Source of the DNA: a bacterium
GTDB taxonomy: Bacteria; Actinomycetota; Acidimicrobiia; Acidimicrobiales; Bin134
DNA length: 64,000 bases
NCBI GenBank assembly: GCA_026708015.1
Contig: JAPOVT010000055.1
Span: 35,486-99,485, forward strand
Reading direction: 5' to 3'
Shown here: in pieces, positions 53,750 to 64,000 of the stretch
Layout of the letters: each line of letters starts with the position of its first letter
How positions within the stretch are numbered: the first letter of the stretch is position 1
Position numbers and translations under genes: made by a program
Notes under the pieces: generated by a model
Seen by the model: the letters and a program-made list of their open reading frames with translations, nothing else
Told to the model about the DNA's origin: nothing
Databases searched by the model: none

Positions 53750-54766
53750 TCAGGAGACTTCCCAGGTGGGCCGGGAGTGGAGCAGAGCCTCGAGGTCGCC
53801 GGGACCAGACTGCTCTTGGGCCATGGCCAACTGCTTGCTGGCCTCGCCGGCGTACTCCGAGCGCTCCACTGCCCTATACACCCCGATGGGAGTGGGCTCG
53901 AACGGGCCGGCCGAGAGCCGGGACAGGGCGAAGGCCAGGCTGGGATCTTGACGGGTCTCGTCATGCACCAGCAGGGCCGATTCGCCGACGTCGGCCACAT
54001 CGACCACCTCTGCGCTGCCCTGGGGATTGATGACCACACCCTTTTCGTTGTCCTCGCCGAAGCGGATGGGCTGGCCGTGCTCAAGGTGAATGAGCATGGA
54101 GGCCCGCTTGTCCTTCTTGGTGATGGCCCCAAACGCCCCATCGTTGAACACGTTGCAGTTCTGGAACACCTCCACAAAGGCGGCGCCGGGGAAATCGTGG
54201 GCCCGCCGGAACATGTCCATCATGTGCTGGCGGTCCATGTCGTGGGTGCGGGCCACGAAGCTGGCCTCCGCTCCCAGGGCAACCGAAACGGGGTTGAACG
54301 GCTCGTCGATGCTTCCCGCCGGGGTGGACTTGGTGACCTTGCCGATCTCGCTGGTGGGCGAGTACTGGCCCTTGGTCAGGCCGTAGATCTGGTTGTTGAA
54401 CAACAAGATGTTGAGGTTCACGTTGCGGCGAAGGGAGTGCAGCAGGTGATTGCCCCCGATGGACAGCATGTCGCCGTCGCCGCCCACTACCCACACATGC
54501 AACTCAGGGCGGGCCATGGCCAGGCCGGTGGCCAGTGCCGGAGCCCGTCCGTGGATGCCGTGAACGCCGTAAGTGTTCATGTAGTACGGGAACCGGGCCG
54601 CGCAACCGATACCGGAGACGAACACGGTGTCTTCACGGCGCACCTCGAGCTCGGGCATGAGAAGCTGCACCGCGGTGAGAATCGAGTAGTCCCCGCAGCC
54701 GGGGCACCAGCGGACTTCTTGGTCGCTGGTCCAGTCGGCCTTGGTGGTTGTGGGCACGTCAGTCAT
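53750..54766 (-). CDS. korB: 2-oxoacid:ferredoxin oxidoreductase beta subunit (KorB)
   Basis: Beta subunit of 2-oxoglutarate:ferredoxin oxidoreductase, 338 residues. It binds thiamine diphosphate: RWCPGCGDYSI near the start and WVVGGDGDMLSIGGNH with the GDGD motif, followed by FNNQIYGLTKGQYSPTSE. No 2x[4Fe-4S] ferredoxin domain is present in this subunit. The ATG at 54766 (preceded by GGAG eight bases away) is used; a longer frame runs into korA. It overlaps the korA stop by eight bases. KorAB are oxygen-tolerant in Mycobacterium and complement Kgd. Confidence 0.93.
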   Translation of the reverse strand: MTDVPTTTKADWTSDQEVRWCPGCGDYSILTAVQLLMPELEVRREDTVFVSGIGCAARFPYYMNTYGVHGIHGRAPALATGLAMARPELHVWVVGGDGDMLSIGGNHLLHSLRRNVNLNILLFNNQIYGLTKGQYSPTSEIGKVTKSTPAGSIDEPFNPVSVALGAEASFVARTHDMDRQHMMDMFRRAHDFPGAAFVEVFQNCNVFNDGAFGAITKKDKRASMLIHLEHGQPIRFGEDNEKGVVINPQGSAEVVDVADVGESALLVHDETRQDPSLAFALSRLSAGPFEPTPIGVYRAVERSEYAGEASKQLAMAQEQSGPGDLEALLHSRPTWEVS

Positions 54767-56636
54767 CAAGAGCTCCAACAATGTGTGAGTGAAGTTCGGC
54801 AGCGATAAAGGGAACCCCCTCCACCTTGGCCACCGATTGGGCATCGACCAGGAACTCGGCCCGGATGATGCGGCAGAACTGGCCCAGGTTCATCTCCGGC
54901 ACCATCACCTTGGGATAGCGCCGGACGATGTCGCCCAGATCGCTGGGCAGCGGATTCAGGTGGGTCACGTGGGCATGGGCCACCTTGCGGCCCTCCTCCC
55001 GAGCCCGCATGACGGCGCTGGTGATGGCGCCCCATGTGGAGCCCCAGCCCAGCACCAGCAGATCGGCGTCGTCGACGTCGCCGTCCAGCATGGTGGGCGG
55101 GATGTCGTTGGCAATGTGGGCCACCCGCTCCTCGCGCAGCTTCACCATATAGCCATGATTGTCGGGCTCGTAGTTGATGTTGCCGCTGCCGTCTTCTTTC
55201 TCAATGCCGCCGATGCGGTGGGTGAGGCCCGGCGTGCCGGGAACCGCCCAGGGGCGGGCCTTGGTCTCGGGGTCGCGCAGGTAGGGCCAGAACACCTCGG
55301 TGCCGTCTTCTTCGGTGTGGTTGGGCCCGGTGGCGAACTCCACCGTCAAGTCGGGCAGCGTCGACACGTCGGGTAGAAGCCAGGGCTCGCTGCCGTTGGC
55401 CAGATAGCCGTCGGACAGCAGGATCACCGGGGTGCGGTACTTGAGGGCAATGCGGGCGGCCTCAATGGCGGCGAAGAAGCACTGCGACGGGGAGTAGGCA
55501 GCCACGATGGGCACCGGCGACTCGCCGTGGCGCCCGTACATGGCCTGCATCAGATCGGCGCTCTCGGTCTTGGTCGGCAGCCCGGTGGAGGGCCCGCCCC
55601 GCTGGATGTTGATCACCAACAGCGGCAGCTCGAGGCTCACGGCCAGGCCGATGGTCTCGCCTTTGAGGGCAATGCCCGGACCGCTAGTGGTGGTCACGCC
55701 CAGATGGCCGCCGAAGGAAGCGCCGAGGGCGGCACAGACCGCGGCGATCTCGTCTTCAGCCTGGAGGGTGCGCACCCCGAAGTTCTTGCGCTGGCTCAGC
55801 TCGTGGAGGATGTCGCTGGCCGGGGTGATGGGATATGACCCCAAGAACAGGGGAACCTTGGCTTGCTGACTGGCGGCTATCAGACCCCACGACAGGGCGG
55901 TGTTGCCGTTCACGTTGGTGTAGGTCCCCGGTTCCAGTGCGGCCGGCTTCACCTCGTAGGTGAAGTCGAACAGCTCGGCGGTCTCGCCGAATGCCATTCC
56001 CGCTTTGAAGGCGGCCGTGTTGGCGTCGGCGATGAGTTGCTGGCGCTTGAACTTGGCCGAGATCCAATCCAGGGTGGGCTGGGCCGGGCGGTTGTAAAGC
56101 CATGAGAGCAGACCCAAAGCGAAGAAGTTCTTGGACCGCTCGGCGTCGCGGGGCTTCACCCCCAGGTCCTTGCAGACTTCCTTGGTGATGGTGGTCATCG
56201 GCACCTTGAACAGCGTGTAGTTGTCCAGGCTGCCGTCCTGTAACGGATCGCTGTCGTAGCCGGCCTTGGTCAGGTTGCGCTCCACGAACGCGTCCTGGTT
56301 CACGATCACGGTCCCGCCCATCTCCAGATGCATCAGCTCCTTGCGCAGGGCGGCCGGGTTCATGGCCACCAGCACGTTGGGAGCGTCACCGGGGGTGGTG
56401 ATGTCGTGGTCGGAAACCTGCACCTGGAATGCCGACACCCCGGCCAGCGTTCCCTGAGGCGCCCTGATCTCGGCGGGGAACTCCGGCAGTGTGGCCAGGT
56501 CGTTGCCGAACAGCGCGCTGGCACTGGTGAATCGGTCACCGGTGAGCTGCATTCCATCGCCAGAGTCGCCCGCGAACCGAACTACCAAGCGGTTCAACTC
56601 CTGCGTCCCGACGGTACGCGGCACGGTGTCAGTCAC
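54759..56636 (-). CDS. korA: 2-oxoacid:acceptor oxidoreductase, fused gamma-alpha subunit (KorA)
   Basis: Alpha subunit of the 2-oxoglutarate:ferredoxin oxidoreductase with gamma domain fused at the N terminus, 625 residues. Gamma: LVVRFAGDSGDGMQLTGDRF and GDAPNVLVAMNPAALRKEL. Alpha: SYPITPASDILHELS, LGVTTTSGPGIALKGETIG, IQRGGPSTGLPTKTES and ILLSDGYLANGSEPW. The GTG at 56636 is the start because a textbook ribosome binding site AAGGAGG lies five bases before it; the frame continues upstream but as non-family sequence. It is the upstream partner of korB on the strand. Confidence 0.95.
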   Translation of the reverse strand: MTDTVPRTVGTQELNRLVVRFAGDSGDGMQLTGDRFTSASALFGNDLATLPEFPAEIRAPQGTLAGVSAFQVQVSDHDITTPGDAPNVLVAMNPAALRKELMHLEMGGTVIVNQDAFVERNLTKAGYDSDPLQDGSLDNYTLFKVPMTTITKEVCKDLGVKPRDAERSKNFFALGLLSWLYNRPAQPTLDWISAKFKRQQLIADANTAAFKAGMAFGETAELFDFTYEVKPAALEPGTYTNVNGNTALSWGLIAASQQAKVPLFLGSYPITPASDILHELSQRKNFGVRTLQAEDEIAAVCAALGASFGGHLGVTTTSGPGIALKGETIGLAVSLELPLLVINIQRGGPSTGLPTKTESADLMQAMYGRHGESPVPIVAAYSPSQCFFAAIEAARIALKYRTPVILLSDGYLANGSEPWLLPDVSTLPDLTVEFATGPNHTEEDGTEVFWPYLRDPETKARPWAVPGTPGLTHRIGGIEKEDGSGNINYEPDNHGYMVKLREERVAHIANDIPPTMLDGDVDDADLLVLGWGSTWGAITSAVMRAREEGRKVAHAHVTHLNPLPSDLGDIVRRYPKVMVPEMNLGQFCRIIRAEFLVDAQSVAKVEGVPFIAAELHSHIVGALDD

Positions 56637-56824
56637 GGAATCCTCCTTGATCCCCGATGGCCACTCGCTAAAGCGACGCCGGTATTCGAGGTTACCCAGT
56701 GGGCCGCCACAAGTGGCACATCCTCGGCAGAAAGCCGCGCCGATCTGACTTCGCAGGCAGCGAGGTGCTGACTCAGCGCTTGTCGTAGGTATGGCCTCCT
56801 CGGTGTCCAACTGGTCGGTTGCAT

Positions 56825-57211
56825 CTACGCCGTGTCCGCCGCGTCCGACGTGAGGGCATCTGGCGGCGGCATGCCCTGTCGGAGCCGTTCAAAGCGGATC
56901 TCCACCTCGTGCTCGGCCAACGGAACGCTGCGTGGCGTGCGAGATGTCATCTCGCCCAGGCGGTCGAGGGTGCAGAATTGGACGGCACCGGCGCAATCCC
57001 AACCAATCGGTGTGGCCAATAGGCCCATCGGATCATCGGATGCTGCCCCGTACTGCGCCGCCCAGAACTCTCGCGCCTCGATGCGGGCAGGGAGCAGCCC
57101 GTCCATCCATTCGGCTATGTCGCGTTCCCTTCCTTCGACTGGGGTGGATAGCGACAGTGGAACGGCCGCGCGATCAGCCGCGTAGCCCTAGTTGTAAGAG
57201 AACCAGCAGGC
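56825..57211 (-). pseudogene. hipA: Decayed hipA fragment (N-terminal region only)
   Basis: Remnant of a HipA toxin-kinase gene. An open frame from an ATG at 57106 encodes DGLLPARIEAREFWAAQYG, PMGLLATPIGWDCAGAVQFC and SVPLAEHEVEIRFERLRQG, which match the first domain of HipA. Matching sequence continues upstream of that ATG (YAADRAAVPLSLSTPVEG) and is cut by an in-frame TAG at 57188-57190, beyond which WFSYN still fits. The N-terminal part and the entire kinase domain after the first domain are missing. No hipB was found. It lies next to vapBC. Confidence 0.8.
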
Positions 57212-57212
57212 A

Positions 57213-57223
57213 CCCCCCCCCCC
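57213..57223. repeat. Run of 11 cytosines
   Basis: An uninterrupted run of 11 C on the plus strand (G on minus) lies 2 bases before the upstream limit of the hipA-like remnant, between it and vapC. Such homopolymers are prone to slippage in the cell and to length errors in sequencing, so the exact count should be treated with caution. Confidence 0.95.
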
Positions 57224-57261
57224 GGGCCGCTTCGGCTGAGGGAACTCTCAGGCTCGCCCGC

Positions 57262-57684
57262 TCAGCGGTGGATGGTGAAGGCTTGCCGCAAATCACGGCC
57301 ATAGCGGTAGACGGCGAAGTCGGCGTCGAATGACACCGCCTCTTGGATGCCGTAGCGCTCCATGACCGCCCAGCTCGTCCGGTCGACCATTGAGAAATCC
57401 TGATCGCTGAACCGCTCGCCAGTCTGCAAGGCGGCTGAAATGTCCTGGGGCGTCGCCGTCAGAACCTCGGCGAGATTCCTGTTCACGATGGTCGCCACCA
57501 ACTCGTCGGCGGCCACACGATGATGTCGGCTTCTGGCCACCGCCCACGTCTCCACGAGCACATGATCAGTAGTGGCCAGCCGACCGGCGTGCTCGCTCAA
57601 CAAAGCTACGGCCCGTTCATGGGACAAGTCGGTGCTTGCACCGAGGGCGTACCACGCCCCGGTGTCCACAAAGACACGCGTCAC
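57262..57684 (-). CDS. vapC: PIN-domain toxin, VapC family
   Basis: PIN-domain ribonuclease of 140 residues. The acidic active site is shown by FVDTGAWYAL near the N terminus, VLVETWAVARS in the middle, FSMVDRTSWAVME and SFDADFAVY near the end. These four acidic groups match VapC toxins. It starts inside the end of vapB (4-base overlap), the standard vapBC arrangement. It would be inactive when bound by the antitoxin. Confidence 0.88.
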   Translation of the reverse strand: MTRVFVDTGAWYALGASTDLSHERAVALLSEHAGRLATTDHVLVETWAVARSRHHRVAADELVATIVNRNLAEVLTATPQDISAALQTGERFSDQDFSMVDRTSWAVMERYGIQEAVSFDADFAVYRYGRDLRQAFTIHR

Positions 57685-57962
57685 TCAGAGCCGCCTCGGG
57701 ACCGAAGCCTTCTGTCGAATTCCTCGCCAAACGCCTCACCGATCATCTTGTGTTTGTCGCGGGCTATGTCGGACGGCTCGCCCCCACTCCCCAAGATGCC
57801 GATAATCGGCGTGATGTCGCAGTTGGCGGTTCGAGCCGCGGCGTCATCGGAGCGGATCAACTCCCGAATGTAGGCAGACACGCTCAGCCCAAGCTCGTCA
57901 GCACGACGTTTGGCCACCGCCCGCAGTGGTGGATCCAAGAGGACATTGGTGGGCTTCGTCAT
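57681..57962 (-). CDS. vapB: Ribbon-helix-helix antitoxin, VapB family
   Basis: Antitoxin of 93 residues. The N-terminal ribbon-helix-helix is visible in TNVLLDPPLRAVAKRRADELGLSVSAYIREL, with the short beta strand followed by two helices. The C-terminal half (ARDKHKMIGEAFGEEFDRRL) is the toxin-binding region. It precedes vapC on the strand and shares four bases with it. It probably represses its own promoter in the 67-base gap before the aldolase gene. Confidence 0.82.
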   Translation of the reverse strand: MTKPTNVLLDPPLRAVAKRRADELGLSVSAYIRELIRSDDAAARTANCDITPIIGILGSGGEPSDIARDKHKMIGEAFGEEFDRRLRSRGGSE

Positions 57963-58028
57963 GTCTTCATGTTATCTGTGTTGCGCATCACGCGCAGCAC
58001 AATATCCGTAACAGGTGCGGACAGTCCC

Positions 58029-59078
58029 TTAGGCGACGGTTACCGAGTCGGAGAGGTAGACGTCTTGGATGGCGTTGAGGAGCTCGATGCCCTCGGCGAC
58101 GGGGCGCTGGAAGGCCTTGCGACCGCTGATGAGGCCCAGGCCGCCAGCCCGCTTGTTGACCACCGCGGTGCGCACTGCCTCGGCCAGATCGCTGGCCCCC
58201 GACGAGGCACCGCCGGAGTTGATCAGCCCAATCCGGCCCATGTAGCAGTTGGCCACCTGCCAGCGGGTGAGGTCGATCGGGTGATCGGTGGTGAGCTCGT
58301 CGTACACCAACTTGTGGGTCTTGCCGAACCCGAGGGCGGTATAGCCGCCGTTGTTCTCGGGGAGCTTCTGCTTGATGATGTCGGCTTCGATGGTCACCCC
58401 GATGTGGTTGGCCTGACCGGTGAGATCGGCGGCGGCGTGGTAGTCGGTGCCGTCCACCTTGAAATCAGAGTTCCGCAGGTAGCACCACAAAACGGTGAAC
58501 ATCCCGAGCTCATGGGCCCGGTGGAAGGCCTCGGCCACTTCCTGGATCTGGCGGGTGGCCTCCTCAGAGCCGAAGTAGATGGTGGCCCCCACGCCGGCCG
58601 CGCCCATGTCGTAGGCCTGCTCCACCGATCCGAACATCACCTGGTCGAACTTGTTCGGATAGGTGAGCAACTCGTTGTGGTTGAGCTTGACGATGTACGG
58701 AATGCGGTGGGCGAAGCGACGAGAGGTGGCCCCCAGCACACCGAAGGTGGAAGCCACCGCGTTGCAGCCTCCCTCGATGGCCAGCTCCACAATCCCAGCG
58801 GGATCGAAGTACCGGGGATTGGGAGCGAATGAGGCCGCGCCCGAGTGCTCGATGCCCTGGTCCACCGGCAGGATGGACACGTAGCCGGTGCCTCCCAACC
58901 GGCCGTGGTCGAACAGCGACTGGAGGTTGCGCAGCACCTGGGGCGAGCGGTCGGTGCTGGCCATCACACGGTCCACGAAATCTGGGCCGGGAAGGCTCAA
59001 ATCTTCGCGGGGAATGGTCTTGGATTCATGCGATAGAAGCGATTCAGCCTCGTCGCCCAAAAGTCCTTCTATGTCCAC
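58029..59078 (-). CDS. fba: Class I fructose-bisphosphate aldolase (DhnA/FbaB type)
   Basis: Archaeal/bacterial-type class I aldolase of 349 residues that cleaves or makes fructose-1,6-bisphosphate by a Schiff base. The family motifs are [22 protein letters not shown] with the catalytic-type Lys region, a [14 protein letters not shown] strand, VLWCYLRN and [19 protein letters not shown], which binds the phosphate. The GTG at 59078 has GGAGAGG six bases upstream, so it is chosen over an earlier open frame. Together with PEP carboxykinase it supports gluconeogenesis. Confidence 0.9.
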   Translation of the reverse strand: MDIEGLLGDEAESLLSHESKTIPREDLSLPGPDFVDRVMASTDRSPQVLRNLQSLFDHGRLGGTGYVSILPVDQGIEHSGAASFAPNPRYFDPAGIVELAIEGGCNAVASTFGVLGATSRRFAHRIPYIVKLNHNELLTYPNKFDQVMFGSVEQAYDMGAAGVGATIYFGSEEATRQIQEVAEAFHRAHELGMFTVLWCYLRNSDFKVDGTDYHAAADLTGQANHIGVTIEADIIKQKLPENNGGYTALGFGKTHKLVYDELTTDHPIDLTRWQVANCYMGRIGLINSGGASSGASDLAEAVRTAVVNKRAGGLGLISGRKAFQRPVAEGIELLNAIQDVYLSDSVTVA

Positions 59079-59165
59079 GATTGACCTCTCCTTCGAACAA
59101 CGCACCGCCAACTCTCACCTTATCGGCGGGCAGAATCCCTCAGGGGCATTCCCAGGGGTATTTCC

Positions 59166-60341
59166 CTATCGGAGAGCACTCAAACGCTCGGCCACGTCCA
59201 CGTAGAGCTCATCCTGGTCGCGAAGCCAGCCGAACAGCTCCCGAGCCCGGGGGATTTCGCCGGCCCGCTCGCACAGATCTGCCAGCGCGTAGGCCTGGCG
59301 AAGGTGGTGCTCTTTGGCCTGGCGGGGCAGCTGGAAATCCGCGGACAGCAGGCGAACGGCCTCGGTCAGCTTCCCCCGGTCGCCCAGCGCGCCGGCGGCC
59401 ACGATTCGGCCCTCGGCCAGCACTGCGGAGCTCGCTCCCGAGGCCCGCAGCTCGGCCCAAATCAGCTCTACATCAGTCCACCGGCGCTGGGCCCGGTAGC
59501 AGTCGGCCAACACCGGATGGAGATCCGTTCGCCCGGTGAGTTCTCGGTTGGCTTCCAGATCTCGAGCGGCCAGATCCCACCGACCCAAGCGGTAAAGGGT
59601 CAACCCTGCCAACTCCCTAATCTCAGGGACCTTGGGAGCCTCTTTGGCCATGCCGTCCAATGACCGCCAAGCCCTTCGGTAGTCCTCCTGCTCATAGGCC
59701 GCCTCGGCCCGCTCAAGCCGCTGTCGGAGCGTCACCGCCATCCGTTGGCCGACTGCCTCCTCCAAATTCTGGGACTGAGATGGCGAGCCGCTCTCCGACA
59801 GCGGTGCGCGCCGACGGCCCCGCGATTGCTTGCCTGGTTTGCTGGCCGGAGCCTCGGTGAGATTGCCCCGCTCGACCGCCTCTCGGGCCTCTGACCGAAG
59901 CTGCTTGGTGCGGGCCTGCCGGGCCGCACGTCGCTCAGCTCTCAGACGGGCTTCTTCGGCCTCTTCGGGTGTCTGGTCGGCGTCCGGTGGGTCTTCGTCG
60001 GGGACGGGCAGAGGCTCTTCGTGAATCTTGGCCGCACCCTTCCGGGCCACCGAGCCCATGTGGCGCGGTCCCTTGGGCGGTGGCCGATCGCCTTTTCGCC
60101 GGTCTTGAGACGAGGGAGAGTCCCCCTTGCGGCGATCCTGCCCCGATGGCGGCTTCCCTTTACGCCGATCCTGCCCCGACGGCGGCTTCCCTTTGCGGCG
60201 ATCCTGCCCCGATGGCGGCTTCCCTTTACGCCGATCCTGCCCCGATGGCGGACCCCCCTTGCGGCGGTTCTGGGACGCCTGCTGTCGGGGCGGCCTCCGG
60301 CGATTGGGAGGCTTGCGGGCAGAACCTCCACCGGAAGACAC
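59166..60341 (-). CDS. TPR protein with repetitive basic N terminus
   Basis: Protein of 391 residues with two parts. Residues about 1-95 are very basic and low complexity, with the 11-residue unit QDRRKGKPPSG in four close copies plus partial ones. Residues about 110-190 are acidic and basic charged helices (EEAEEARLRAERRAARQART). The C-terminal part (about 205-391) consists of tetratricopeptide-type helix pairs (AYEQEDYRRAWRSLDGMAK, LYRLGRWDLAARDLEANREL, AYALADLCERAGEIPRARELFG). No catalytic motif. Basic tail suggests RNA, ribosome or DNA contact (inference). It starts 47 bases after the rRNA terminator. Confidence 0.85.
   Translation of the reverse strand: MSSGGGSARKPPNRRRPPRQQASQNRRKGGPPSGQDRRKGKPPSGQDRRKGKPPSGQDRRKGKPPSGQDRRKGDSPSSQDRRKGDRPPPKGPRHMGSVARKGAAKIHEEPLPVPDEDPPDADQTPEEAEEARLRAERRAARQARTKQLRSEAREAVERGNLTEAPASKPGKQSRGRRRAPLSESGSPSQSQNLEEAVGQRMAVTLRQRLERAEAAYEQEDYRRAWRSLDGMAKEAPKVPEIRELAGLTLYRLGRWDLAARDLEANRELTGRTDLHPVLADCYRAQRRWTDVELIWAELRASGASSAVLAEGRIVAAGALGDRGKLTEAVRLLSADFQLPRQAKEHHLRQAYALADLCERAGEIPRARELFGWLRDQDELYVDVAERLSALR
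60127..60258. repeat. Four 33-bp tandem repeats in the TPR-protein gene
   Basis: Four adjacent 33-base units start at 60127, 60160, 60193 and 60226. They are in frame and encode the basic unit QDRRKGKPPSG. Units 1 and 3 share one variant at the start (TTGCGG) and units 2 and 4 share another (TTACGC), so the array may have grown as a 66-base double unit. Partial units flank it. Confidence 0.92.
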
Positions 60342-60387
60342 CGAACAAGCCTACCGAAGCCGCCTTCATAAACTTGCGATTAACCGA

Positions 60388-60413
60388 AGCGGGGAGCCAA
60401 ATGGCTCCCCGCT
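60388..60413 (-). terminator. Hairpin terminator after 5S rRNA
   Basis: Perfect 11-base-pair stem (AGCGGGGAGCC, four-base loop, GGCTCCCCGCT) directly after the 5S gene on the minus strand. The tract following it on that strand (TCGGTTAATC) has few U residues, so it may be a weak or Rho-assisted terminator, or act also as a boundary before the TPR gene. Confidence 0.75.
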
Positions 60414-60423
60414 GTCTGCGAAA

Positions 60424-60540
<117 letters not shown>

Positions 60541-60574
60541 CCTTTATGTTCTTGTCAAAGAGGCAGAGCTTCAA

Positions 60575-60599
60575 GAACTCCACAGCGAGCACGAACATC
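60575..60599 (-). other. 3' arm of the 23S rRNA processing stem
   Basis: This 25-base segment between 23S and 5S is nearly complementary to 63754-63778 on the other side of the 23S gene. As plus-strand text the two blocks read GAACTCCACAGCGAGCACGAACATC here and, reversed-complemented, GAACTGCATAGCGAGCACGAGCATC there (21 of 25 matches). In the transcript they would form the long stem that RNase III (rnc, 17125-17847) cuts to release 23S. Confidence 0.85.
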
Positions 60600-60625
60600 G
60601 GTTTCGACATCGAGTTAATGATGTA

Positions 60626-64000
<3,375 letters not shown>

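Overview
The window is a GC-rich, gene-dense piece of a chromosome from an actinobacterium (Actinomycetota). The best fit is class Acidimicrobiia, but that class call is inference. Lineage evidence seen in the sequence: a fused E2-E1 2-oxoglutarate decarboxylase/dehydrogenase (Kgd/OdhA type), KorA with its gamma domain fused at the N terminus, a SepIVA-like coiled-coil protein beside DUF177, a PIG-L deacetylase of the Mca/MshB type, and block-by-block gene orders known from Mycobacterium: rpsB-M23-xerC-dprA-comM-yraN-rplS-trmD-rimM-rpsP; smc-fpg-rnc; and HAD-tlyA-nadK-recN-pyrG-nudix-xerD. Almost everything is housekeeping, and no prophage, insertion sequence or CRISPR array was found.

Layout. 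1-8750 (mostly minus): ribosomal protein and rRNA/tRNA maturation genes (rpsB, rplS, trmD, rimM, khpA, rpsP) with DNA-processing genes (xerC, dprA, comM). 8889-20633: protein targeting (ffh, ftsY), an HtrA protease, smc, a catalytically altered Fpg paralogue, rnc, acpP, plsX, rpmF, DUF177 and SepIVA. 20626-26132: coaD, rsmD, recG and a FakA-like DAK2 protein. 26232-35909 (mixed strands): a cold-shock-like protein coupled to pckA, galE, an unrecognised propeller-like protein, Mca-like deacetylase, CoA-transferase/racemase and a reduced UvrD helicase. 35929-45471: antiporter, xthA, kgd, SulP and an amidohydrolase. 45497-56636: xerD, pyrG, recN, nadK, tlyA and korAB, with a hicAB toxin-antitoxin pair inserted. 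56825-57962: a decayed hipA fragment and vapBC. 58029-60341: class I aldolase and a TPR protein with a repetitive basic N terminus. 60388-64000: an rRNA operon on the minus strand (terminator, 5S, 23S, start of 16S cut by the window edge).

How the genes work together. Translation and ribosome assembly dominate: S2, L19, S16, L32, RimM, TrmD, RsmD, TlyA, RNase III and SRP. The 23S gene is flanked by complementary arms that would form an RNase III processing stem. Central carbon metabolism has two routes from 2-oxoglutarate (Kgd and KorAB), PEP carboxykinase and a class I aldolase. Chromosome maintenance is covered by Smc, XerC/D, RecG, RecN, UvrD-like and Xth.

The most unusual items are proteins that keep a family fold but have lost catalytic or binding residues (Fpg-like, LytM-like, cold-shock-like), a ribosomal protein S16 with a perfect 4x36-bp repeat tail, a UvrD helicase lacking subdomain 2B, a probable CTG start for rnc, and the hipA remnant. 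I did not find a convincing wholly new multi-gene system. Several start codons were reassigned from ribosome binding sites, overlaps and family N termini, and these choices are explained in each entry.
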